DNA from: Hallella seregens ATCC 51272
GTDB taxonomy: Bacteria > Bacteroidota > Bacteroidia > Bacteroidales > Bacteroidaceae
NCBI RefSeq assembly: GCF_000518545.1
Contig: NZ_JADU01000001.1
Coordinates: forward strand, 62,001 to 126,000
Reading direction: 5' to 3'
Length of the DNA: 64,000 nt
Of the stretch, positions 54,937-63,417 are shown piece after piece. The notes beneath the pieces are model-generated. The model was not told the origin of the DNA, made no database searches, and was given only the letters and a program-made list of their open reading frames with translations. A program made the position numbers and the translations under genes. How positions within the stretch are numbered: position 1 is the stretch's first letter; each line of letters starts with the position of its first letter.

Positions 54937-57834
54937 ATGTCTTGTCGATTCTGTTCCCTGCTGTTGCTCCTGCTGGGCCTGTGGCTCCCTGCGCAGGGCC
55001 GCCACCTGACGGGGCGCGTGGTCGACGACCGTAGTGGTGAGGAGTTGCCGGGCGTCACCGTGGAGCTGTTGAGGCTGGCCGACAGCACGCTCGTGCGGTC
55101 GGCGGTGACGGGTGAGCGCACGGTCTTTGGCTGGAAGACCGTGGGCTACGACATTGACGTGGACAACAACACTGCCTATCTGCTGCGCTTCTCGATGGTG
55201 GGCTACCGCACACTGTACCGCCGCGTGGACGTGAAGATGGCCGAACGCGTGAACGAACAGTACGTCGACGAGGTTCGGCTCGAGGAGGAAGCACGGCTGC
55301 TGGACGAGGTGGTGGTCAAGGCAACGAAGATCAAAATGGTGATGCGGGGCGACACAGTGGTCTACGACGCGTCGGCCTTCAGCTTGAGCGAGGGCTCCAT
55401 GCTCGATGCGCTGATACGCCAGTTGCCCGGCACAACGCTGGAGAACGGCGTCATCAAGGTGAACGGGCGCACCGTGAGCGCACTGCTTGTAGACGGTCGC
55501 GACTTCTTCAAGGGCGATGCCAAGAAGGCTCTCGAGAACCTGCCGGCCTACACGGTAGACAAGGTAAAGGCCTACGATAAGCGCGGACGCGAGAGCCGAA
55601 TGATGGGGCGCGACATGGGCGACAAGGAGCTGGTGCTCGACGTGGGGCTGAAGAAGCAATACCAACGCGGGCTGCTGGCCAACGCAGACATGGCCGGCGG
55701 CACCAACCATCGGTACTCGGGGCAGCTGTTTGCCATGCACTATTCCAAGCATGCGCGGCTCACGCTGCTGGGCTCGATGAACAATCTGAACAGCCAGAGC
55801 GTGCCCGGCGACTACGACATGAGCCCGCAGCCCGACACCGGCGGCGGCCTCTCGGCCCGCAAGACGGCCGGGCTGAACTATCGCTGGGAGGGCAAGACGG
55901 AGGACACCTACGTGGAGTCGGAGAACGGCTTCGCCCATACCGACAACGAAACGCTGACCCAAACCACCTCGCAGACCTTTCTCACGGGGGGCGACTATTA
56001 CGGGCTGAGTCGCGACGCGTCGCGTGCAAAGACGGCGGCGTGGACCACGAACAACAGCTTCGGACTCACGCCCGGCCGCCATTTCATCAGTGGTTCGTTC
56101 GGCCTTACCTATGCCCGCAACGAGGGGTGGGGGAGCAACCTGTCGGGGCGGTTCAGCGAACGCCCGGCGTCGTCGGCCCTGCTCGACAGCCTGTTTCGTC
56201 CCGGTGCGGGCCGGCGGCTGCTGGCCATGACCGTCAACCGCGTGCGCAACGACAACCAGAACCACGGGCAGAGCTTGGGCAGCGTCGTTTCGCTGCGCGA
56301 CAATTACCGCTTGGGCAAGACCGGTGACTTCGACAACATGCTCTCCGTTGCCGGCGACCTGCGCTACAACCACGGCAAGAACTACCGCCATGCGCTGAAC
56401 CGGGTGGACTATCCCGCCGGTGCGGGCACGCAGGACCGCCGCCATCAATACAGCACCACCCCCACCGAGGACTATGCGTTGAGCGTAAACGTGGACTACA
56501 GCCGCTTCTTCAACCGCGACTCCGACAAGCTGAACACGATGTTTGTCAGGCCTTTCTATCGGTTCAACCAGAGCTATCAGGCCTCCGACTACTCCCTCTA
56601 TCGGCTCGACCGGCTGGCCGATTATACCGACGAGACCTATGCGCTGGGCATGCTGCCCTCCACGCAGGAGGCCCTGCTCTCCGTGCGCGATGCCGGCAAC
56701 AGCTACAGCAGCCGCGAGCACACCAGGTCGCACACGGGTGGGCTGCAGGCCACCTATATCCACGGCGACGGCGTGCAGATGCCGAGATGGTCGGTCTATC
56801 TGAGCCTGCCCGTGGAGTTCCGGCACGAGCGGATAGATTATGTGCGGGCGAAAAGCTACGCCCGCGACCGCAATGCCACGTTCTTCAGTCCGAGCGTCAG
56901 GGCCGACTACCTGTTCAATGATTCCACGGGCATGCGCAATGTCTCGTTCTCTTACAACAGCAGCCAGACGCAGCCCTCGCTCGTTTCGCTGCTCGATGTC
57001 CGCGATGATGCCGACCCATTGGTGGTGAGGCTGGGCAATCCCGGCCTGCACAAGGCCCGCACCCACAGCGTGGGGCTCTCGGCTTCGCTCTTCCGCATGC
57101 GCTCACAGGAGTATGGCAACGTGGGCGTCAACTACAGTGTGGTGCAGCATGCCGTCGCCACCTCCATGCTCTACAACAAGGAGACGGGCGTCACCACCAC
57201 GCAGCAGGTGAATGTGGACGGCAACTGGAGCCTGAGCGGCAACGTGGGTTTCGGGCTGCCCGTCGACCGTCGCAAGCGGCTCTCGCTGCATGGCAACCTG
57301 TCGGCCAACTACAACAACAGTGTGGACCTCACCACGGTGGAGGGCACGCAGCCCTCGCGGAGCGAGGTGCACAACTGGGTTTTCTCCGAACAGCTCACGC
57401 TGGAATACCAGCTCGGCAGCCGTTTGCAGCTGCGTCTCTCGGCCAATGCCGACCATCAGCGGGCCACAAGTGACCGCAGCGACTTCCAGCGGGTGAGCTC
57501 ATGGAACGTCCGGGTGGGGCTGGGCGGCACGTGCGAACTGCCGTGGGGGCTCCAGTTGTCCACGGATTTGACGGACTACAGGCGGCGGGGCTACAACGAT
57601 GCCCGGATGAACACCGGCGAAACGGTGTGGAACGCGCGGCTCACCAAGCGGCTGCTGAAAGACCGCCTCACGCTCTCGGTAGACGGTTTCGACATTCTCG
57701 GCCAGCTCAGCAACACCTCGTTCACGCTCGATTCCCAAGGCCGCGCGGAGGTGTGGACCAATACGCTGACGCGCTATGTGATGGCACACGTGGCCTATAA
57801 GTTCACGCTGGGAGCCAAGGCGCCACGGTATTGA
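54937..57834 (+). CDS. TonB-dependent-receptor-type outer-membrane barrel
   Basis: 965 residues from ATG 54937 (signal MSCRFCSLLLLLLGLWLPAQ); a GTG at 54910 lies just after the permease stop and is less likely. N-terminal carboxypeptidase-regulatory-like domain (HLTGRVVDDRSGEELPGVTV), then a plug-like part (RQLPGTTLENGVIKVNGRTV, ALLVDGRDFFKGDAKK) and a long barrel of the OMP_b-brl_3 type ending YVMAHVAYKFTLG. Likely cotranscribed with the permease. Not a SusC and has no SusD partner; substrate unknown. Confidence 0.82.
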   Translation: MSCRFCSLLLLLLGLWLPAQGRHLTGRVVDDRSGEELPGVTVELLRLADSTLVRSAVTGERTVFGWKTVGYDIDVDNNTAYLLRFSMVGYRTLYRRVDVKMAERVNEQYVDEVRLEEEARLLDEVVVKATKIKMVMRGDTVVYDASAFSLSEGSMLDALIRQLPGTTLENGVIKVNGRTVSALLVDGRDFFKGDAKKALENLPAYTVDKVKAYDKRGRESRMMGRDMGDKELVLDVGLKKQYQRGLLANADMAGGTNHRYSGQLFAMHYSKHARLTLLGSMNNLNSQSVPGDYDMSPQPDTGGGLSARKTAGLNYRWEGKTEDTYVESENGFAHTDNETLTQTTSQTFLTGGDYYGLSRDASRAKTAAWTTNNSFGLTPGRHFISGSFGLTYARNEGWGSNLSGRFSERPASSALLDSLFRPGAGRRLLAMTVNRVRNDNQNHGQSLGSVVSLRDNYRLGKTGDFDNMLSVAGDLRYNHGKNYRHALNRVDYPAGAGTQDRRHQYSTTPTEDYALSVNVDYSRFFNRDSDKLNTMFVRPFYRFNQSYQASDYSLYRLDRLADYTDETYALGMLPSTQEALLSVRDAGNSYSSREHTRSHTGGLQATYIHGDGVQMPRWSVYLSLPVEFRHERIDYVRAKSYARDRNATFFSPSVRADYLFNDSTGMRNVSFSYNSSQTQPSLVSLLDVRDDADPLVVRLGNPGLHKARTHSVGLSASLFRMRSQEYGNVGVNYSVVQHAVATSMLYNKETGVTTTQQVNVDGNWSLSGNVGFGLPVDRRKRLSLHGNLSANYNNSVDLTTVEGTQPSRSEVHNWVFSEQLTLEYQLGSRLQLRLSANADHQRATSDRSDFQRVSSWNVRVGLGGTCELPWGLQLSTDLTDYRRRGYNDARMNTGETVWNARLTKRLLKDRLTLSVDGFDILGQLSNTSFTLDSQGRAEVWTNTLTRYVMAHVAYKFTLGAKAPRY

Positions 57835-57957
57835 GCCGCCTTCAGGGCGGAGCCGGACAAATGCAAAACCGACGTGGCAAACCCGAAGCCGCTTTCCGGC
57901 GGTGGGACGGAATTAACCTTTTTAACCCGAATACGGCGCGAAAAAAGCGTGTGCAGC

Positions 57958-57989
57958 CTTGGACGTAAGGAAATAAATTGTTATTTTTG
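57958..57989 (+). promoter_or_regulatory. Promoter of the aldolase gene
   Basis: CTTG (57958-57961), 20-bp spacer, TATTTTTG (57982-57989), about 47 bp before the start. Small GC-rich inverted sequences (CCGCC-N5-GGCGG, 57836-57850) lie after the preceding stop. Confidence 0.75.
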
Positions 57990-58035
57990 CAGGTGGATAA
58001 TAGTATAGGCTATTCATTTTTAAACTTATAATAAA

Positions 58036-59049
58036 ATGGCAGTTAGTTACAAAGAATTAGGTCTCGTCAATACGCGCGAGATGTTTAAGAGAGCCGTTAG
58101 CGGCGGTTATGCCATTCCGGCATTCAATTTCAACAATCTTGAGCAGCTTCAGGCTATCATCTCGGCTTCTTCCGAGCTGAAGTCGCCGGTTATCCTTCAG
58201 GTTTCCAAGGGTGCCCGTAACTATGCTAACCAGACGCTGCTGCGCTATCTCGCAGAGGGCGCCGTGGCCTACGCCAAGGAGCTGGGCTGCAAGCATCCCG
58301 AGATTGTGCTGCACCTCGACCATGGCGACAGCTTCGAGCTCTGCAAGAGCTGCGTGGACATGGGCTTCTCTTCTGTGATGATCGACGGCTCTTCTCTGCC
58401 TTATGAGGAGAACATTGCCCTCACCAAGAAGGTGGTGGAGTACGCTCATCAGTTTGATGTGACCGTTGAAGCCGAGCTCGGCGTGCTGGCCGGCGTGGAG
58501 GACGACGTGGTTGCCGAGGAGTCTCACTATACCAAACCCGAGGAGGTTATCGACTTCGCCACCCGCACGGGCTGCGATTCTCTGGCCATCTCCATCGGTA
58601 CCAGCCACGGCGCTTACAAGTTCAAGCCCGAGCAGTGCACCCGTGACCCGAAGACCGGTCGCCTCGTTCCTCCTCCCCTTGCATTCGATGTACTGGCCGA
58701 GATTGAGAAGAAACTCCCCGGATTCCCCATCGTGCTCCACGGTTCTTCTTCGGTTCCTCAGCAGTATGTTGACATCATCAACAAGTACGGCGGCAACCTG
58801 CCCAACGCCGTTGGTATCCCTGAAGACCAGCTCCGCAAGGCTTCCAAGAGTGCGGTTTGCAAGATCAACATCGACTCCGACTCCCGTCTGGCCTACACGG
58901 CAGGCGTGCGCGAGACGTTGGCCCTGCACCCCGACTACTTCGATCCCCGCCAGTATGGCAAGGTGGCCCGCAACTACATGATCGACCTGTACAAGGAGAA
59001 GATCACCGATGTGCTCGGCAGCGACAACAAGCTTGCCCAGCTCGACTGA
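58036..59049 (+). CDS. fba: Class II fructose-bisphosphate aldolase
   Basis: 337 residues, class IIB form. Splits fructose 1,6-bisphosphate in glycolysis and rejoins trioses in gluconeogenesis. Zinc-site motif VLHLDHGDSFELCK and VTVEAELGVLAGVEDD (catalytic region), then FPIVLHGSSSVPQQ and the phosphate-binding KINIDSDSRLAYT. Own promoter and double hairpin terminator; a single-gene unit. Confidence 0.97.
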   Translation: MAVSYKELGLVNTREMFKRAVSGGYAIPAFNFNNLEQLQAIISASSELKSPVILQVSKGARNYANQTLLRYLAEGAVAYAKELGCKHPEIVLHLDHGDSFELCKSCVDMGFSSVMIDGSSLPYEENIALTKKVVEYAHQFDVTVEAELGVLAGVEDDVVAEESHYTKPEEVIDFATRTGCDSLAISIGTSHGAYKFKPEQCTRDPKTGRLVPPPLAFDVLAEIEKKLPGFPIVLHGSSSVPQQYVDIINKYGGNLPNAVGIPEDQLRKASKSAVCKINIDSDSRLAYTAGVRETLALHPDYFDPRQYGKVARNYMIDLYKEKITDVLGSDNKLAQLD

Positions 59050-59058
59050 TAGGTAGAC

Positions 59059-59090
59059 CCGTTCGGCGCGGGGATTCCTGCGCCGAACGG
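59059..59090 (+). terminator. First hairpin after the aldolase gene
   Basis: Perfect 11-bp arms CCGTTCGGCGC (59059-59069) and GCGCCGAACGG (59080-59090), 10-nt loop, starting 9 bp after the stop. No U run. Confidence 0.6.
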
Positions 59091-59107
59091 TGTGTCTTCG
59101 CAATAAG

Positions 59108-59145
59108 AAATGCCGGCCCACTCCTCAGGAGTGGGCCGGCATTTC
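59108..59145 (+). terminator. Terminator after the aldolase gene (18-bp stem)
   Basis: AAATGCCGGCCCACTCCT (59108-59125) and its complement (59127-59144), nearly no loop, followed by TCTATGG. Also able to terminate convergent transcription of the DUF4831 gene from the other side. Confidence 0.85.
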
Positions 59146-59281
59146 TATGGATTTTCATAGTCTTTGTTTGGATTCTCTATTGTCTTTTGGGAGACACTGC
59201 ATGGCTGTTATTGGGATGCGTCATTGCAGTTTGGGAGAATCCGTTTATCCTTTCGGGCGATTTCGTCTCGTCGTTTGCCAT

Positions 59282-60373
59282 TTAGTTTTGGGTGAAAGAC
59301 TCGATGGCTTTCACGCTTCCCGTCAGTGGCGAAAGAACAATTCTGGTGGATTGTTTTTTGCCAAAGAGTTCGCCGCTCAGCGATTCGGTGGTGCCGAACT
59401 GCGGGGCAAGCACTTCGTCTGTGGCGAGCATCTGTTGTTGGCTGTCGCTGACGGTCAGTCTGATTCTGCCGGGCTGGCATACACGCAGACCGATGTCGTT
59501 CTTGTCCTCTTTCTTCTCACCGGGTGCGATGGGTGTGGGAGGGGCTACGGTGTGCAGGTCTTCCACCTGAATATAATAAGGTGAGCCGCCCAAGTCGTCG
59601 GTGCTGGTGAGTCCATAGTGCTGGGAGAAGCGGAACAACAGGCTCCGGCCTTCGGCGGTCGGCGTGAAGTCGATGGAAGTCCATGTGGTGTCCTTGGTCA
59701 CCGTGCCCTCGAAAAGCGAGCGCAACGCCTGCTCTTGCTTGTCCAGATTGGCCAGCATGATGCGCAACTGCGCCCCGTCTTTGGGCATGAAGTCGGCCTC
59801 GCCGCGGTTCAGCTGGTTCCGGCTCTCGCGTATGTCGTAGATCTCGCGGGCGGTCAATTCGGCCATCTTGGCGGGGTTGCCGGCATTGAGAATGTCCTCG
59901 GACATGAAGTCATTGGGGTTTACCGGCTGAGGCTTGGGAGCCGGCGTGAAAGTGGGCTGCGGGGTGGCCGCGGGTTCAGCTTCGGCGTTGATGGCCAGCA
60001 ACTGTCCGTTGCTGGCACGGCACACCTTGTGTATGCTGTACTTTTTATCGGTGGTGAGCTGGAAGCGCTTGCTCGTATCGGGCAGGGCCAGCCGGTCGGT
60101 CGTGATGCCGATGATGCGGTAACTCGTGGCCGAGTTCTGCTCCACGTCCTGTTTCAGGTAGCGGCGGGCGTAGGGTGCGAGCCGTCCGGCAGTGTAAGTG
60201 GTCTTTTCTACTTGGATGGTGTAGCGCAGGGCTGTCTTAGGCAGATAGTAGCTTGTGCCCTCGACAGACTGTGCCTGGAGGCTGGTAGGCACGGTGCTGG
60301 CGGAGAGTATAAGCAGTCCGGCCAGCACGCGGGTACCGAAACAGGGGGTGGTTTTCTTGTCTGTCATGTCCAT
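59282..60373 (-). CDS. DUF4831 family protein
   Basis: 363 residues if the ATG at 60373 is used (60367 is equally possible). Signal peptide (about TRVLAGLLILSASTVPTSLQ-AQ). Body matches the Bacteroidetes DUF4831 family: YYLPKTALRYTIQVEKTTYT, ELTAREIYDIRESRNQLNRG, DTTWTSIDFTPTAEGRSLLF. Contains a Pro-rich linker (TPQPTFTPAPKPQPVNPNDF). Function unknown; exported. 40 bp downstream of Nnr on the same strand, likely one transcript. Confidence 0.75.
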   Translation of the reverse strand: MDMTDKKTTPCFGTRVLAGLLILSASTVPTSLQAQSVEGTSYYLPKTALRYTIQVEKTTYTAGRLAPYARRYLKQDVEQNSATSYRIIGITTDRLALPDTSKRFQLTTDKKYSIHKVCRASNGQLLAINAEAEPAATPQPTFTPAPKPQPVNPNDFMSEDILNAGNPAKMAELTAREIYDIRESRNQLNRGEADFMPKDGAQLRIMLANLDKQEQALRSLFEGTVTKDTTWTSIDFTPTAEGRSLLFRFSQHYGLTSTDDLGGSPYYIQVEDLHTVAPPTPIAPGEKKEDKNDIGLRVCQPGRIRLTVSDSQQQMLATDEVLAPQFGTTESLSGELFGKKQSTRIVLSPLTGSVKAIESFTQN

Positions 60374-60413
60374 GCTGTATCGTAATCTTTGAGTTGTGAA
60401 TACTTGGTTCTTG

Positions 60414-61931
60414 TCAGTCTTCCACTCTCTTGAAAGCCTGCGGCAGGTACTTGATGAGGTCTCCGGCCACCAGACTCTCCTTGCCCACTTCCTTGACGGC
60501 CAGGTCTCCGGCCAGTCCGTGCAGGTACATGCCCAGCATACAGGCCTCGCCGCGGTTGTAGCCGCGGGCCAGCAGTCCGGTGATGATGCCCGTGAGCACG
60601 TCTCCGCTGCCGGCCGTTGCCATGCCGCTGTTGCCCGTGGAGTTGAAGATGATGTGTCCGTCGGGCATGCAGAGGGCCGAATAGTGCCCTTTCAGGATGA
60701 GGTATCCCTGCAGATGCTCGGCCATTTGACGGGCTCGGATGAGTCGTTCGTAGTCGCTGTTGCTTGCGCTTCCGGCCATGCGGTCGAACTCGCGAGGGTG
60801 TGGAGTCATGATGATGCCCTTGGGCAGTTGCTGCATCCAGGCCTGATGGCTGGCCAGAATGTTCAGTGCATCGGCATCCACCACGATGGGGCACTGTGTG
60901 CGTCGAATCTGTGCAATGAGTGCGATGGCCGTGTTCTCGCTCTGCCCAATCCCGGGCCCGATGCCCAAAGCATCGAAGTCATTGCTCTCCACACTGTCCG
61001 AAAAGATGGTCTCTTCGCGGTCCATTTGCATCACGGCTTCGGGCACGGCAACCTGCATGATGCCGTAGTTGCGTCTCGGGGTGTGCACCGTCACCTTGCC
61101 TGCGCCGGCCCGCATGCAGGCCTTGGCGGCCAGAATGGCCGCACCGGCCATGCCGTAGCTGCCGGCAATGAGCAGGGCGTTGCCCATGGAACCCTTGTGC
61201 ACGAAGTCGCCGCGACGGCGCAGGTGGGGACGCAGTTCCTCTTCTTCCAGAATGCGGCACGACACTTCGGCCTGCCGGATATACTTCTCACTCAGCCGAA
61301 TGTCGAGCACCCGGAGCCGCCCCACGTAGGGTTGGCAGTCGGGCAGCATCATGGCCAGCTTCTTTTGTTGCAGGGTTAGGGTCAGGTCGGCCCGGATAAT
61401 GTTGGTGCGTATGTTGTAGGTGTTGTCCTCGCACATCAGTCCCGAGGGCATGTCGATGCTTACCACCTGGGCCGGACTCTGGTTGATGTATTTCACCAGC
61501 GAGGCAAATCCGCCCATGAGCGGCTTGTTGAGGCCCGACCCGAAGAGCCCGTCGACCACAAGAGTGTCGGCTGTCAGTTCGGGCGGATCGAAGTTGAGGC
61601 TGATCTCTGTGAACTTAATGCCTCGCTTGCTGTCGATGAGTCGCTGCTTGTTGGCGGCGCAGTCTTCGGACAGTTTGCGGTGGATGTTGAAGAGGAACAC
61701 GCCGACTTGATACTTGGCTTCGGCCAGCATTCGGGCCACGGCCAGTGCATCGCCGCCATTGTTGCCCGGTCCGGCAAACACGATGACCGGTGTGCGATCC
61801 GACCATTCCTCCATGATGGCATGGGTAATGGCCTTGGAAGCGCGCTCCATCAGGTCTATCGACTTGATGGGTTCGTGCTCTATAGTATATTTGTCAAGCT
61901 CGTGAATCTGAGCTGCTGTGAGTATCTTCAT
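60414..61931 (-). CDS. nnr: Bifunctional NAD(P)H-hydrate repair enzyme Nnr
   Basis: 505 residues from ATG 61931. N-terminal epimerase domain (about 1-215; VFAGPGNNGGDALAVARMLA) and C-terminal dehydratase of the carbohydrate-kinase fold (about 230-500; ADALNILASHQAW, GNSGMATAGSGDVLTGIITG). Repairs damaged, hydrated NAD(P)H. The predicted -7 box (61939-61946) is so close to the ATG that the mRNA may be leaderless. Stop 40 bp before the DUF4831 start. Confidence 0.94.
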   Translation of the reverse strand: MKILTAAQIHELDKYTIEHEPIKSIDLMERASKAITHAIMEEWSDRTPVIVFAGPGNNGGDALAVARMLAEAKYQVGVFLFNIHRKLSEDCAANKQRLIDSKRGIKFTEISLNFDPPELTADTLVVDGLFGSGLNKPLMGGFASLVKYINQSPAQVVSIDMPSGLMCEDNTYNIRTNIIRADLTLTLQQKKLAMMLPDCQPYVGRLRVLDIRLSEKYIRQAEVSCRILEEEELRPHLRRRGDFVHKGSMGNALLIAGSYGMAGAAILAAKACMRAGAGKVTVHTPRRNYGIMQVAVPEAVMQMDREETIFSDSVESNDFDALGIGPGIGQSENTAIALIAQIRRTQCPIVVDADALNILASHQAWMQQLPKGIIMTPHPREFDRMAGSASNSDYERLIRARQMAEHLQGYLILKGHYSALCMPDGHIIFNSTGNSGMATAGSGDVLTGIITGLLARGYNRGEACMLGMYLHGLAGDLAVKEVGKESLVAGDLIKYLPQAFKRVED

Positions 61932-61938
61932 AACACTG

Positions 61939-61946
61939 CAAAGATA
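61939..61946 (-). promoter_or_regulatory. -7 box of nnr
   Basis: Reads TATCTTTG on the minus strand, 8 bp before the ATG. No -33 box at 20 bp. Confidence 0.5.
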
Positions 61947-62040
61947 AACAAAAGATTGGATAAAGCGTTTGACGCATAGCGTTTTTTGCAATTTTACTTA
62001 ATTTATGCGAGGCCGTCTGCCCGTTTTCGTTCCTTTTTCG

Positions 62041-62048
62041 TAATTTTG
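62041..62048 (+). promoter_or_regulatory. -7 box of hpt
   Basis: TAATTTTG, about 52 bp before the ATG at 62100; the -33 position has only CTGC. Divergent from the nnr promoter. Confidence 0.55.
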
Positions 62049-62099
62049 CAAAAACGAACAGACGACACCCTTCCATAGCTTACATTAAAAGTTTTTACC

Positions 62100-62636
62100 A
62101 TGAGTACAGTTCAAATCAAGGACAAGACGTTCAGGACGTTTATTCCCGAGTCGGAAATTCAGCGGTGCGTCAAGGCGGTTGCAGAGAAAATCAATCACGA
62201 CCTGAACGGCAAGAATCCCTTGCTCTTGGCCGTGCTGAACGGCTCTTTCATGTTTGCTGCCGACCTGATGCGGTACATCACCATTCCCTGTGAGATTTCA
62301 TTCGTCAAGCTGGCTTCTTATCAAGGCACGGTGTCCACGGGCAAAGTCAAGGAGGTGATTGGCATCAACGAAGACCTGAAAGACCGTACGGTGGTTATCG
62401 TGGAGGACATTGTCGACACGGGCAACACCATGAAGCGCATGCTCGAGACGCTGGGCACACGCGGTCCCGAGTCGTTGCACATCTGTACGCTGCTGCTCAA
62501 GCCGGGCAAGTTGCAGGTTCCACTCAACATCGAATACGTGGCGATGGAGATTCCCAACGACTTCATCGTGGGCTATGGACTGGATTATGACCAGCAGGGA
62601 CGCAACCTGCGCGACATCTATGCGGTGGTGGAGTAG
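62100..62636 (+). CDS. hpt: Hypoxanthine phosphoribosyltransferase
   Basis: 178 residues. Salvages hypoxanthine or guanine with PRPP. PRPP loop VVIVEDIVDTGNTMKRML and LLAVLNGSFMFAADL are typical; the purine-binding end FIVGYGLDYDQQGRNL is intact. First gene of hpt-adk-obgE. Confidence 0.95.
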   Translation: MSTVQIKDKTFRTFIPESEIQRCVKAVAEKINHDLNGKNPLLLAVLNGSFMFAADLMRYITIPCEISFVKLASYQGTVSTGKVKEVIGINEDLKDRTVVIVEDIVDTGNTMKRMLETLGTRGPESLHICTLLLKPGKLQVPLNIEYVAMEIPNDFIVGYGLDYDQQGRNLRDIYAVVE

Positions 62637-62699
62637 CGGGCGCGAAGCCTCCTATTCTCCGTCTTCACCGAGAGGAAAGACAAGTTTTATATAAGGATA

Positions 62700-63272
62700 A
62701 TGAAGAATATTGTAATTTTCGGTGCCCCGGGCTCAGGCAAGGGCACACAGAGCGACAAGATGATCGCTAAGTTTGGATTGGAGCATATTTCCACGGGCGA
62801 CGTGTTGCGCAGCGAGATGAAGAATGGCACGGAGCTGGGCAAGACGGCCAAAGGCTATATCGACAACGGCCAGCTGATTCCCGATGAGCTGATGGTCAGC
62901 ATTCTGGCCAGCGTTTACGACAGTTTCGGCAAGGAGCACAAGGGTGTCATCTTCGACGGTTTCCCCCGTACAATTCCGCAGGCCGAAGCCTTGAAGCAGA
63001 TGCTTTCCGAGCGTGGCCACCAAGTGTCGGCCATGATAGAGCTCGACGTTCCTGAGGAGGAACTGATGAAACGGCTTGTGTTGCGCGGTCAACAGAGCGG
63101 TCGCAGCGACGACAACGAGGAGACCATCAAGAAGCGCTTGGGCGTGTATCACAGCCAGACGGCTCCGCTCATCGAGTGGTACCGCCGGGAGGGCATCCAC
63201 CATCACATCGACGGCCTGGGCGAGCTCGACCGTATTTTTGGCGACATCAGTGCTGTCATCGAAGCCCTGTAA
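62700..63272 (+). CDS. adk: Adenylate kinase, short form
   Basis: 190 residues. Interconverts AMP, ADP and ATP. P-loop FGAPGSGKGTQSDKM, AMP-binding HISTGDVLRSEM, FDGFPRTIPQAEAL. The LID is short (RGQQSGRSDDNEETI), without zinc Cys. 63 bp after hpt. Confidence 0.96.
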   Translation: MKNIVIFGAPGSGKGTQSDKMIAKFGLEHISTGDVLRSEMKNGTELGKTAKGYIDNGQLIPDELMVSILASVYDSFGKEHKGVIFDGFPRTIPQAEALKQMLSERGHQVSAMIELDVPEEELMKRLVLRGQQSGRSDDNEETIKKRLGVYHSQTAPLIEWYRREGIHHHIDGLGELDRIFGDISAVIEAL

Positions 63273-63281
63273 GGCTTCGAT

Positions 63282-63309
63282 TTGAACATTGAGCTTTGAA
63301 CATTGACAA
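63282..63309. repeat. Heptameric repeat after adk
   Basis: Four consecutive 7-mers: TTGAACA, TTGAGCT, TTGAACA, TTGACAA, in the adk-obgE gap. Confidence 0.7.
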
Positions 63310-63378
63310 CGTGACATCTACGGAAAACCAGCCATCCATTATCAGTAGGCAGCCCTTTGGCAGCCGCGTCTTCATCAA

Positions 63379-63413
63379 GTTCAAAGTTCAAAAATCAAAA
63401 ATCAAAGTTAAAA
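63379..63413. repeat. Heptameric repeat just before obgE
   Basis: Five 7-mers, GTTCAAA, GTTCAAA, AATCAAA, AATCAAA, GTTAAAA, ending 4 bp before the obgE ATG, so the A-rich last unit also sits where a ribosome would bind. Confidence 0.75.
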
Positions 63414-63417
63414 CAGA

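Noticed and set aside
54628..57066. 812-codon open frame opposite the permease and barrel genes
   Set aside because: Spans two well-supported genes on the other strand; no start signal or family match.
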